A stretch of DNA of 64,000 nucleotides from NCBI GenBank assembly GCA_019753105.1, contig JAIELJ010000009.1:223486-287485 (forward strand), written 5' to 3'. The DNA is from Hyphomonadaceae bacterium. GTDB taxonomy: Bacteria; Pseudomonadota; Alphaproteobacteria; Caulobacterales; Aquidulcibacteraceae. A model generated the notes under the pieces. The model did no database searches, was not told the origin of the DNA, and saw only the letters and a program-made list of their open reading frames with translations. Made by a program: the position numbers and the translations under genes. Of this stretch, positions 1-8,911 are shown in pieces (the stretch's first letter is position 1; the number at the start of each line of letters is the position of its first letter).

Positions 1-282
1 CTTCATCGCTTGGACGGCCAAGGCCACATCCGCATGACCTGTCAGGACGATTACCGGATGCCCGACACCGCGCCGGTGCATCTCCTCAACCAGTTCGAGG
101 CCAGTCATGTTGGGCATGCGGATGTCCGTAATCACGCAGCCGGGCTCTAGAGCATCGGCTGCGGCCAACAACGACAGCGCACTATCGTACGTTTTTGTGC
201 GTATGCCCTCTATGTCCAGAAGAAACGCAACGGAGGCGCGCATCGCCTCATCGTCATCAACGATATGAACAACGGCGCTCAT
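1..282 (-). CDS. fixJ: FixJ-family response regulator, receiver domain (partial; C-terminus runs off the left edge)
   Basis: Minus-strand translation from CAT at 280-282 reads [26 protein letters not shown]...VITDIRMPNMTGLELVEEMHRRGVGHPVIVLTGHADVALAVQAMK; start overlaps the upstream fixL stop (ATGA). Confidence 0.88.
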   Translation of the reverse strand, partial: MSAVVHIVDDDEAMRASVAFLLDIEGIRTKTYDSALSLLAAADALEPGCVITDIRMPNMTGLELVEEMHRRGVGHPVIVLTGHADVALAVQAMK

Positions 283-1790
283 CAAATGGTCTCGGACGCT
301 ACGCTATCGGGCGCAATCTGCATGGTGAAGCGGAAGATGGCGCCGCCTTCGGGATTCGGCTCCATCCAAATGCGGCCGCCGTGGGCCTCGACTATGGTGC
401 GCGAAATCGACAGCCCTACTCCCATGCCGGACGGTTTCGTCGTGACGAATGGCGAAAACAGCCGCGATGCAGCGCTGTCAGCCACGCCGGCCCCTGTATC
501 CTTAACACTTACCATTGCCATGCCATCATGTGCTTTCGTCGCCACCTCAAGCTCGCGCCGCGCTGCGTCCTCCATGGAGTCCAGCGCGTTTCGGACGAGG
601 TTAAGCACCACCTGTTGAACAGGCACGCGATCCACCAGGACTCGATCAATGCTGTCGTCGAAATCGTAGCGCACGCGCACGCCACGCTCCTTAGCGCCGA
701 CAAGCGCCAAGGCGCACGCCTCCTCAACCAACTTCCCGAGCGACACTACACGCCGCTCACCCTCGCCGCGTGAAAGGAAATCACGCAGCCGCCTGATGAT
801 TTCTCCAGCACGAAGCGCTTGTTCGCCTGCCTTATCGAGCGCATCGCTCACGCGTGGTTCGACATTTTCGGATCGATCCAGGATGCGCTTCACACCGCCA
901 AGATAGTTTGCGATCGCGCTCAACGGTTGGTTAAGCTCATGCGCGAGTGCGGAAGCCATTTCGCCCATCGCCGTCAAACGAGACATGTGGACAAGTTCGG
1001 ATTGCAGTTCCTGCAGCCGCGCCTCGGTGGCTTGGCGCTCCGTCAGGTCGCGCACAAATCCGGTGAACACGCGCCCCTCTTCCGAGCGCACTTCGCCGAC
1101 AGCCAACTCCATCGGAAACGTTGTGCCGTCCTTACGTTCGCCGACGACGATGCGGCCAATGCCGATAATGCGCCTTTGACCTGTGTCGAGATAATGATTG
1201 ATGTAACCGTCGTGCGCCTCTCGATACGGCGCCGGCATCAGAACCTTAATGTTGCGCCCGAGCACTTCCGACGCGCGCCACTGAAACATTCGCTCAGCCG
1301 CGGCGCTGTAGGATTGAATGCTCCCACGCGCGTCGATCACGATGAGTGCGTCGGGCGCCGTATCGTAAATGGAGCGCAAATGCGCTTCGCGCGCAGCCAG
1401 TTCGCGCGCGGCCGTGTCATCGGTTCGCCGCCGGCTCGAAATCCACGCGCCGCCGAAAGAAGCCAAAACGCCCACAGCTGTTAGAATGTACGGCCCGCTT
1501 CCAGGCGTGAGCCAAAAACTCGCGAGCACCCCGATGGCCGTGGCCAGCAACGCCGGCGCCAATCCCGCCAACACCGCAGCGCCGCATATGATCGGGACAA
1601 ACAGAAGCGCTGCCGGCGCATCGGGCGCCAACGCCAAGAGTAAAGCGCCCAGCAGCCAAGCGACACCGCTCGCGGCCATAACCACGGCATAAGAAGACGC
1701 GCCCGCACGCCGGAGCGATCCGACCAGGAAATGGCTTCGCATGGGGCTCTTATTATGGTGTCGCCGCGACGCCGGAAAGTCAGAGTTCAT
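282..1790 (-). CDS. fixL: FixL-like oxygen-sensor PAS histidine kinase with N-terminal transmembrane segment
   Basis: PAS with [10 protein letters not shown] and [28 protein letters not shown] (FixL heme-PAS hallmarks), [16 protein letters not shown]-box, ATPase domain; adjacent to fixJ. Confidence 0.88.
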   Translation of the reverse strand: MNSDFPASRRHHNKSPMRSHFLVGSLRRAGASSYAVVMAASGVAWLLGALLLALAPDAPAALLFVPIICGAAVLAGLAPALLATAIGVLASFWLTPGSGPYILTAVGVLASFGGAWISSRRRTDDTAARELAAREAHLRSIYDTAPDALIVIDARGSIQSYSAAAERMFQWRASEVLGRNIKVLMPAPYREAHDGYINHYLDTGQRRIIGIGRIVVGERKDGTTFPMELAVGEVRSEEGRVFTGFVRDLTERQATEARLQELQSELVHMSRLTAMGEMASALAHELNQPLSAIANYLGGVKRILDRSENVEPRVSDALDKAGEQALRAGEIIRRLRDFLSRGEGERRVVSLGKLVEEACALALVGAKERGVRVRYDFDDSIDRVLVDRVPVQQVVLNLVRNALDSMEDAARRELEVATKAHDGMAMVSVKDTGAGVADSAASRLFSPFVTTKPSGMGVGLSISRTIVEAHGGRIWMEPNPEGGAIFRFTMQIAPDSVASETI

Positions 1791-1888
1791 CTAGGCCGAA
1801 CGGACTACGGGACTTCCCTTAAGCGTTCACCCAGAATTTAGGCGCGCCACGCGCAGGCCTAGTCTTCCTTGCAGCAAGGGAGCCTTAC

Positions 1889-2563
1889 ATGCGTGATTTC
1901 GCTGTTGAAGCTGGCGGTGGCGCACTTCGCCCAACCGTGTCGGATGCCATAAGTCTCGGCCCTGGCCTCGCGCTGCAAGGGACGCGCATGCACTTCGGCC
2001 GCAATGCCGAGATTTTCGGCGAGGGCGAACAAGCCGAGTACTTGTATCGTGTCGTTTCAGGCGCGGTTCGAACCATCCGATTCTCAAGCGACGGGCGCCG
2101 CCAGATTCTCGCCTTCCACCTCCCCGGTGATGTGTTCGGGCTGGAGCCTGGCGCAAAGCACACGCTCTCAGCCGAGGCGATTGGTGAAGCGGAAGTTTCG
2201 ATGGTGCGCCGTTCGTTGATCGATGCTGCGGCTAACGAAGATGTCGCCGCCGCTCGTGCGTTGCTCACCCTGATGCAGCGCGAATTGCTGGCGACTCAAG
2301 AACACGCGCTGGTTCTCGGCCGCAAGGGCGCTGGGGAACGGGTTGCGGCCTTCCTGTTGAAGCTGGCGGACCGCGTCACCTCAAGCTGTGAAATTGATTT
2401 ACCAATGTCCCGCGCCGACATCGCCGATTATCTCGCACTCACGATCGAGACGGTGTCGCGCGCATTCACGCAGATGGAGCGCGACAAGGCTATCGCGTTG
2501 CCGAGTTCACGCCACGTGATTGTGCGTGACCGCTGCGCCCTCGAATTGCTTGAAGCAGCCTGA
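1889..2563 (+). CDS. fixK: Crp/Fnr-family transcriptional regulator, FixK-like (no N-terminal Cys cluster)
   Basis: cNMP-binding-like domain plus SRADIADYLALTIETVSRAFTQMERDKAI helix-turn-helix; next to fixLJ. Confidence 0.82.
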   Translation: MRDFAVEAGGGALRPTVSDAISLGPGLALQGTRMHFGRNAEIFGEGEQAEYLYRVVSGAVRTIRFSSDGRRQILAFHLPGDVFGLEPGAKHTLSAEAIGEAEVSMVRRSLIDAAANEDVAAARALLTLMQRELLATQEHALVLGRKGAGERVAAFLLKLADRVTSSCEIDLPMSRADIADYLALTIETVSRAFTQMERDKAIALPSSRHVIVRDRCALELLEAA

Positions 2564-2575
2564 CGGAGGCTTGCC

Positions 2576-2905
2576 ATGAGGAAACTCGTCTTGCTGGCAG
2601 CCTTGCTCGGCGCCGCAAGCTGCGCGGCCACGCCTCGCGCGCCCGACGCGATTTCCAGGGGACAAGCGATTGCCGAAACCAATTGCGCCGCCTGTCACGC
2701 GGTCGGTTTGACGGGCCGGAGCCCCGCACCAGAGGCGCCGCCTTTCAGGACTCTGTCGAGAAACTACCGGGTGGAATCGCTCGAAGAGGCCCTCGCCGAA
2801 GGCATCAGCGTCGGCCATCCGGCGATGCCGAACTTTGAGTTTGAGCCTCGCGAGGTCAACGCGCTGGTCGCCTATTTACGATCCATCCAGACGACCGACC
2901 GATAA
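2576..2905 (+). CDS. Small c-type cytochrome, probable lipoprotein/secreted
   Basis: Signal peptide MRKLVLLAALLGAASC, heme motif CAACH, distal Met in GHPAMPNF. Confidence 0.85.
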   Translation: MRKLVLLAALLGAASCAATPRAPDAISRGQAIAETNCAACHAVGLTGRSPAPEAPPFRTLSRNYRVESLEEALAEGISVGHPAMPNFEFEPREVNALVAYLRSIQTTDR

Positions 2906-2923
2906 GCGCCGGAGCGCGCCCGC

Positions 2924-2938
2924 TGGCGGAGAGAGTGG
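2924..2938 (+). repeat. Candidate attachment-site repeat (copy of tRNA-Ser 3' end)
   Basis: TGGCGGAGAGAGTGG, identical and in direct orientation to 15462-15476 (3' end of tRNA-Ser including CCA). Confidence 0.55.
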
Positions 2939-3163
2939 CCGCGCGACATGGTGTCGGGCGACGGCGTGCGATGGCGCGAATGGCAAGCGCGGCAACGGTC
3001 GTTTCGCGCCCCGCCGTTGAACCGCTCGCGCTCGACAACGCTCGCGCGCGCGTGAAGGCGGCTCTGCGACGTGGGTGGAGAATGGGATAGTTCTGGCTTC
3101 AAGGAAGTTGGCGCGCCTAAGGTTGTACACCGTAGCGCTGAGCGGTGCGCGCGACCAACTCGT

Positions 3164-3297
3164 GCGATGCAGCCCCGCCCCGCTGCCGTCAGGATCAGGC
3201 CCCGCCGCACCAACAGTCTGACGCATGGAGTCATAACGATTGCGCGCCGTGTCGTCGGCGCCGCTGAGCGGTCCATCGATCGTGAGCTTGGCTAGAG
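3164..3297 (-). pseudogene. Orphan Rhs/YD-repeat fragment
   Basis: Minus translation LTIDGPLSGADDTARNRYDSMRQTVGAAGPDPDGSGAGLHR aligns with LTVDGPLSGANDTTRIRYDAMRQTVGVIGPDPDGAGAGLHR in the full rhs gene; no flanking rhs coding sequence. Confidence 0.82.
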
Positions 3298-3345
3298 TTT
3301 TCGCGCTCTTGCTCCGCTCCCCAACGCTCCGTCATTGGCAGCTAA

Positions 3346-4101
3346 CTATTCCAGTTCGAATGGATAGCCGCATTCTCTCAGACTCATACGTGCGCATTCG
3401 CGGAAATTGCCCGGGCTCCGCGACTGAACTTTTTCGACTGCAGCCCTGACAAATTCGCCCAACGTTTCGCAAGTCTCATCAGCCGCAACAAAAATGACAC
3501 CGTCAGCAGAATGCATAGCAACGCCACGCAGTCCAACAAAAGGAAGAAACCGCATCAGTACGCCCAAGTCGTCGAACCTCTCTTCATGGAAAGACACTAT
3601 GCACTGCCTAGTTTGGGACTCAGAGCCCCGCTGCGACACTATGGCGGTCATGGCGTCCTGAACAGCTTCAGTTGGCACCGCAAGAAAACGCAACTCGATT
3701 TGATCACTGTGGTGGAGGCCAAATTGATCAAGAGACATGCTCTCACACGTACTACCACTGGGTGCGGCGATTCTTGTTTGATTGTCCCGGTATATAAGAA
3801 GCAAGTCGCCTGCATGGGCCAACTCAACGAGGCGACCAGCGTTCTCCGTTAGGAAACTCTCACGCCGCAAAAACTCCAGTTCAGGGAGGACAGCGACGCA
3901 GAACCGATTTGCTTGCTCCTGACTGTCGGCGCGCGAATTGCCGCCGGACCGCGCACAGCCAATTGCCGCCAACGCGACCACCATGAACAAAAACATCCTC
4001 ATCCAACGGGCGTCAGCGAGGCCGCGTCGTACGCGCGTCAACGTCGAGATTCTTCTTGCACCGAAGGGGCCGTCCACACATGTGTCACCCTTTCCGTTCA
4101 T
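3346..4101 (-). CDS. Hypothetical lipoprotein-like protein at the 3' end of the rhs operon (alternative start 4002)
   Basis: ORF with internal Met giving MRMFLFMVVALAAIGC lipobox-like signal; start at 4101 overlaps the upstream gene by 17 nt. Confidence 0.65.
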   Translation of the reverse strand: MNGKGDTCVDGPFGARRISTLTRVRRGLADARWMRMFLFMVVALAAIGCARSGGNSRADSQEQANRFCVAVLPELEFLRRESFLTENAGRLVELAHAGDLLLIYRDNQTRIAAPSGSTCESMSLDQFGLHHSDQIELRFLAVPTEAVQDAMTAIVSQRGSESQTRQCIVSFHEERFDDLGVLMRFLPFVGLRGVAMHSADGVIFVAADETCETLGEFVRAAVEKVQSRSPGNFRECARMSLRECGYPFELE

Positions 4102-4627
4102 CTGCCGACGCCCGCACCAATACCCTTCTCGCTCGGGGCGCTAGAAACCACACTCCAATCGGAAGATAGAAGATCAGGATAAACGTTCCCAGAACATTGG
4201 CCAAAGAAGCCACACCCCCGTTTTCACGGAGCACCAGAAAACGCGCCGCGCTCCAGAGGTAAGCAAAATAGGCAACTGAACCTAGACACGTTGAGAAGAC
4301 CAACAGCGGCGCATCGATATGGAACGCGGCGGGCCAGATGAAGGGCCTCACAGTCAAAGCGAAAATGCTAAGCGACAGTACCAAGAACGTTGCGGTCCAA
4401 ATCGTGGTCCGACGCGATTCGCTGGCAATCGACGACGCTCTGCGCAACGCCATCGACCAAGCTACGACCAAGGCATTTGGCAGGACAACTACAACGAACG
4501 TTAACCACCGCGTGCGCTCGTCGAGAATTACGAACATACCGAGCATAAGCAGCGAAACGAACGCCAGCGTTATAAACGCCGGCGAGATTGATAGTAGGGT
4601 CTCCGTCAACTTCAGCCGTCTGGACAA
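4085..4627 (-). CDS. Multi-spanning membrane protein, candidate Rhs immunity protein
   Basis: Several hydrophobic segments in 180 aa; start codon overlaps the rhs stop by 16 nt. Confidence 0.65.
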   Translation of the reverse strand: MSRRLKLTETLLSISPAFITLAFVSLLMLGMFVILDERTRWLTFVVVVLPNALVVAWSMALRRASSIASESRRTTIWTATFLVLSLSIFALTVRPFIWPAAFHIDAPLLVFSTCLGSVAYFAYLWSAARFLVLRENGGVASLANVLGTFILIFYLPIGVWFLAPRARRVLVRASADERKG

Positions 4628-7600
4628 GACTCTTCCTCCGGAACCCAGACGAAGCCAAATCGTCCCCGTCCTCCAAAACCGATCTGAACCCCCCCATCTA
4701 AACCGGTAAAAATCTCCCTGGTTACAGTGGGTGTGGTGCTGAAGTGCCGAGCCATGTTTTCAAGAGCGCCATGATATCCTGGCTCCGACAAAGTGCTTTG
4801 CATTCCCGCGGAGAGCGTGCCTGGTCCAACTGAGCCGGACAGCTCAGTTGATTGCCGGGCCGTCCAGCGCCAATCGCTCGTGGTGTGCTGGGAGCTTGCT
4901 CGCAATCGCACAGACCAAACGTCTGCTCGAAATCCACCACCGACACCAAGCAGGCGGAGCTCTCCTCCGAACTGCACGCCCGAGCTTAGTTCTGCGTCCC
5001 AAACGTAACACGCCTTATAACCCGGGAAGAGTAAGCTCGTGGTCGAATCGCGCCCCCCTCCAGATCGAACACCTCCGCCACCGCCACCATCGGCATTATG
5101 GTTGAGAAAGTCTGAAAGTACGCCGACCAACTGACATACCAAGGACCTCGGTACCCATCCATTACCCCTGTTTTCCTCCGTGAGCGTACAATTGTAGAGT
5201 CCTATTTCTTGCAGACCGCTTGGATCAACCAGGTTGACCGGATCGTTCGTGACATAAGCATAGAGGTTCATCCCACCGCCGAATCCGATTGGATCAGTCT
5301 GCATAAAGCGGCCTAGCTCGGCGGAGTAAGCGCGCGCGCGATAGTGGTAGAGCTGCGCGCCGGGCAGCCACATCTGGCCGGTGTATTGGAATGTCCCTGT
5401 GTTCGTTGACGCGGGTCGGCCGTATTCGTCGTAGGCATTGATGTTGCTCGCAACGCCCGAGCTATTGGTCACCGCAATGATGCTGCCGCGTTCGTCGCCG
5501 ACGAGCCAACGGCGGTCGCCTGTGCCTGTGCCTTCGTACCAGACCAGCGGCTCGTTGATGCCCGGCCCGAAGACATAGCGGCGCTGCATGACGTTAGAGC
5601 CGTTAAACTCGCCGATCACCTGCACGCCGTCATAGAGGAAGCGCGTCGTTGTGTTGGAGGCGACACTCTCGCGCAGACGGCCGAGCGCATCATAGGCGAA
5701 GGTGGCTTGGCTGGCGCCCGCCGGCGTCGCTGAGGTCAGCCGGTTGAAGATGTCGTAGCTGAACGTGCTGAGGCCAACTCTCGTGATGTTGCCACGGGCG
5801 TCGTAGGCGGGCAGCGCTTGGGTGATGCCGGTGTACTGGTTCAGGCCGTTATCGACGTAGGACGTGGTTCCGTTGTTCGGCGTCGGCGTGTTGTAGGCCG
5901 CATTGCTCGACCCGCGCTCGACGATCTGAGCGCCGGCATTGTAGTCGAACGTGCGCGTCAAATCTTGTGTCGTACCGGAGAGGTTCTGGGTCAGCGTGGC
6001 AAGCCGCGAGGCGGCGTCAAAGGCGTAGGTCGTCGTGACGTTGTTGCCACGTGTCAGTGACGTGCGCCGCCCGAGATTGTCGTACGTAAACGTCGCCAGA
6101 ACGCCCGCCCCCGAAGTCGCGCCATTCTCGCGGATGCCGGTGACGGCGTTGGTCAGATCGTAGTCGTAATCGACGTAGAAACTGTCCGGCCACGTCATCC
6201 GCGTGCGTCGGGAGGCGGCGTCATACTGATAGCTCACCGTGCCCAAAGGCGAGCCGGCGCTGGTGACGCGCGAGAGCTGGTCGTAGGCGAAGCTTTGCGT
6301 CTGGCCGGCGTTCACCGCCGTCAGCTGGCGCGAGAAAAGATCGTAAGTGTAGTTGACGTCCTCACTCGTGTTCGGCGCATCGAGCGCGGTGACGCGCAAG
6401 AGATTGTCGTAAGTGAATGAAATCGTCTGCCCATCGCGGCGGCGGACTTGCGTGACGGCTGAAGCGGCGTTGTAGCTGTATTGCTCATAGTCGGTGACCG
6501 AAGAGGTATTCGGCAGATCGGGCCGCGGATAGTAGGTGTGCGTGAGCCGCGCGAAGCCGTCATACGCATAGCCGGTGCGGTTGCCCGCGCCATCGGTGAC
6601 CGCGAAAGGCAAAGCCGAGCTCGTGTCATACGCCGTGGTGATTTCGTTGATGGGGGCGCCGGTACCGTAACCGATGGTAACTTGCGTAACCTGATTATTG
6701 AAATCGTAAGTAAAGCGCGTGATCCGGTCGGGGCCGTTCGCGCCCTGCGTACCCAGCGTGCAGGCCGAAGACGGCAAGCTGCCAAAAGCGGCTGGGTTCA
6801 TGCGCACCGTCTGGCACAAGAGCCGGCTCGCATCGTCATAAGTGTATTGCATGACCGCTTGCGTGGCGCTCTGAGCAACGAGAGCGCTGACCGTGGGACG
6901 CCCTTGCGCGTCGTACGTGGTGTTGACCTGCTCCAGTGTGACGAAATTCGACCAAGCCGGATCGGTCTGCGCCGTGACCGTCCCCTGCGCGGCGACCGTG
7001 ACCTGGCCGTCATTGTTGTGAGTGAGACGCTGTGCGCGATGCAGGCCAGCGCCCGCGCCGTCCGGATCAGGACCGATGACGCCCACGGTTTGACGCATCG
7101 CATCGTACCGGATGCGCGTCGTGTCGTTGGCGCCGCTCAACGGCCCATCGACGGTCAGGAGATTGCCAACGCTATCGTAGGTGAACGCCGTCGTGCTCGT
7201 GATGCTGCCTGTGCCTGACTGGATCGTCTGAGAAACCGGCAACCGATTGTTGGCGACGCTGTTTGCGCCATAGCTCGTCACCGCACGTGTCTCGTCTGCG
7301 CCATTGGCGCATGATGCGCTCGTCGCGCACGCCGATGTCTGCGTCGGCAGCGTAACCGGCGTGGGCGCGGCTACGATCGTGCCCGTGCTGTCTTTGTAGT
7401 ACGCATAGAGGCTCTCATAGGTTATGCGCGTCTGCGGTCGCGTTCCTGTGCCCACCGGCGCCGTTCCATCCGGCGCGGGCGCAGTGACTGTAAGCAGACC
7501 ACCGTGCGTGGAGTCGTATGTGTAATCGGTGCGGAAGCCGCGCGCGTCGGTGGTCGATGTCGGCAGATTGCACGTGCGCGGATTGGTGCAGGTTCCGGTC

Positions 7601-8808
7601 GGAAAGCTCGCTGTCGTCACGATATTGGACAGCCCGCTGCCCGCCACCGGGATTTGCGTCGTCTGTGTGACGTTGCCGCGTGCATCGTATTGAAGGCTGG
7701 TCCGCACGCCCGTGGGGGCGGTGACGCTCGTCAGCCTGTTGTTGCTGTCATACGAATACGACGTGATGAGCCCGCCATTGGTAACGTCCGAGAGCGTATT
7801 GCTGGCGTTAAAGCCGATACCATAGTTTGCGCCGACAGGATTGGTGACCGTAACGTTTCGCTCTCCAGTCATCACGGTCGGAAAGTTGTAGGTCCAGGTC
7901 CCGTCGCCATCGGTCACCTGCGCAACCCGCCCTGTCGCTGCCGTGTAGCTCACGGTGAGCGTCACCCCTTCGGGGCTCACAATGCTAGTGACCCGGCCTG
8001 AGGTGTAAGCGTAGGTGGTGGTGCGATTCAGCGCATCGGTGATCTGCGTCGGCGTCGCGGCGTTGAATTGCAGATTGGGCCAAGTCTGCGAATATGTGCA
8101 CGTGTCGGCGCTCGGATTGCAATAATCGACGGCGTTATTGAGCGCGGTGACGCGCGTCAGCCGCAGGAAATTGGTCGCGTTGTCGAAATAGTCGAACTTG
8201 AGCTGATAGCCGAAATTGTTGGTGACCGATTGCAGGCGCTGCGTCGTGGCGTTCAGCGTCACGTATGTGAAAACTGTCCGCTCGCCGTTCGGCTCCGTAT
8301 ACGATGTGATCCGCCCCTCATTGGCTTGCGTGGGCGAACTTCCAGCAAAATCCTTGTCAATGATCGCCACCGCGCCGTAGCGGCTGGTATAGGTGTATTC
8401 GTTGTTGCCGCTATTGAACGTGAGGCTTGAGCCGTCTGCGTCGCTCGGCGTGTAGACACCGCCCGACAAAGTGAACGTCTGCGACGAGCCGAAGAGTGTG
8501 ACTGTATAAGTCGTCCCCGAACTGTTGATCGTGCCAGTGAAATTATCGCGCCATGCTTGAACGCTTGAATCGAACCAGCGCGCATAAACGAAACCGCCCG
8601 ATCCTGGTTGGCCGATGGAAATGCTGGGCGAATAGACCCAAAGCGCCCCATCGACCAGATCGACGCCATTGACATCGACGGTGGCGCGAACGGGTGGCGG
8701 CGGGATCGATTGCGCGAAAGCTGAACTGACGCCGATGAGCGCCGCACATGCTAGCACCCACGCTGCAACAAGCCGCCTCACCCACGCCCGCGCTACGATC
8801 CGCTGCAT
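4612..8808 (-). CDS. Secreted Rhs/YD-repeat protein with C-terminal variable tip (ORF extends to 8874; start at 8808 preferred)
   Basis: Sec-like signal MQRIVARAWVRRLVAAWVLACAALIGVSSAFAQS; many YDxxGR/YDAASR repeats; Rhs core end GQLYHYRARAYSAELGRFMQTDPIGFGGGMNLYAYVTNDPVNLVDPSGLQ followed by ~200-aa tip. Confidence 0.92.
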   Translation of the reverse strand: MQRIVARAWVRRLVAAWVLACAALIGVSSAFAQSIPPPPVRATVDVNGVDLVDGALWVYSPSISIGQPGSGGFVYARWFDSSVQAWRDNFTGTINSSGTTYTVTLFGSSQTFTLSGGVYTPSDADGSSLTFNSGNNEYTYTSRYGAVAIIDKDFAGSSPTQANEGRITSYTEPNGERTVFTYVTLNATTQRLQSVTNNFGYQLKFDYFDNATNFLRLTRVTALNNAVDYCNPSADTCTYSQTWPNLQFNAATPTQITDALNRTTTYAYTSGRVTSIVSPEGVTLTVSYTAATGRVAQVTDGDGTWTYNFPTVMTGERNVTVTNPVGANYGIGFNASNTLSDVTNGGLITSYSYDSNNRLTSVTAPTGVRTSLQYDARGNVTQTTQIPVAGSGLSNIVTTASFPTGTCTNPRTCNLPTSTTDARGFRTDYTYDSTHGGLLTVTAPAPDGTAPVGTGTRPQTRITYESLYAYYKDSTGTIVAAPTPVTLPTQTSACATSASCANGADETRAVTSYGANSVANNRLPVSQTIQSGTGSITSTTAFTYDSVGNLLTVDGPLSGANDTTRIRYDAMRQTVGVIGPDPDGAGAGLHRAQRLTHNNDGQVTVAAQGTVTAQTDPAWSNFVTLEQVNTTYDAQGRPTVSALVAQSATQAVMQYTYDDASRLLCQTVRMNPAAFGSLPSSACTLGTQGANGPDRITRFTYDFNNQVTQVTIGYGTGAPINEITTAYDTSSALPFAVTDGAGNRTGYAYDGFARLTHTYYPRPDLPNTSSVTDYEQYSYNAASAVTQVRRRDGQTISFTYDNLLRVTALDAPNTSEDVNYTYDLFSRQLTAVNAGQTQSFAYDQLSRVTSAGSPLGTVSYQYDAASRRTRMTWPDSFYVDYDYDLTNAVTGIRENGATSGAGVLATFTYDNLGRRTSLTRGNNVTTTYAFDAASRLATLTQNLSGTTQDLTRTFDYNAGAQIVERGSSNAAYNTPTPNNGTTSYVDNGLNQYTGITQALPAYDARGNITRVGLSTFSYDIFNRLTSATPAGASQATFAYDALGRLRESVASNTTTRFLYDGVQVIGEFNGSNVMQRRYVFGPGINEPLVWYEGTGTGDRRWLVGDERGSIIAVTNSSGVASNINAYDEYGRPASTNTGTFQYTGQMWLPGAQLYHYRARAYSAELGRFMQTDPIGFGGGMNLYAYVTNDPVNLVDPSGLQEIGLYNCTLTEENRGNGWVPRSLVCQLVGVLSDFLNHNADGGGGGGVRSGGGRDSTTSLLFPGYKACYVWDAELSSGVQFGGELRLLGVGGGFRADVWSVRLRASSQHTTSDWRWTARQSTELSGSVGPGTLSAGMQSTLSEPGYHGALENMARHFSTTPTVTREIFTGLDGGVQIGFGGRGRFGFVWVPEEESCPDG

Positions 8809-8828
8809 CGCGCCCGCTCCTAACTTAG

Positions 8829-8870
8829 GGTTGACACCAGCCTTGTTCATGTATTTCGCTGGTGTCAACC
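8829..8870. promoter_or_regulatory. 13-bp perfect inverted repeat in the divergent rhs / YD-Gly intergenic region
   Basis: GGTTGACACCAGC (8829-8841) - 16 nt - GCTGGTGTCAACC (8858-8870); each arm contains TTGACA on its outward-reading strand. Confidence 0.7.
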
Positions 8871-8911
8871 ACAACGCGAATGCGTATGTTTGATTTTTTT
8901 GGGAGGGCGCG

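Noticed and set aside
2856-3276. Short overlapping ORFs downstream of the cytochrome gene
   Set aside because: Only the 3164-3297 rhs-like segment shows meaningful similarity; the remaining translations are Arg/Ala-rich noise.
4612-8808. Rhs protein as a T6SS effector
   Set aside because: It has a Sec-type signal peptide, and no PAAR, VgrG or other T6SS gene is visible in the window.
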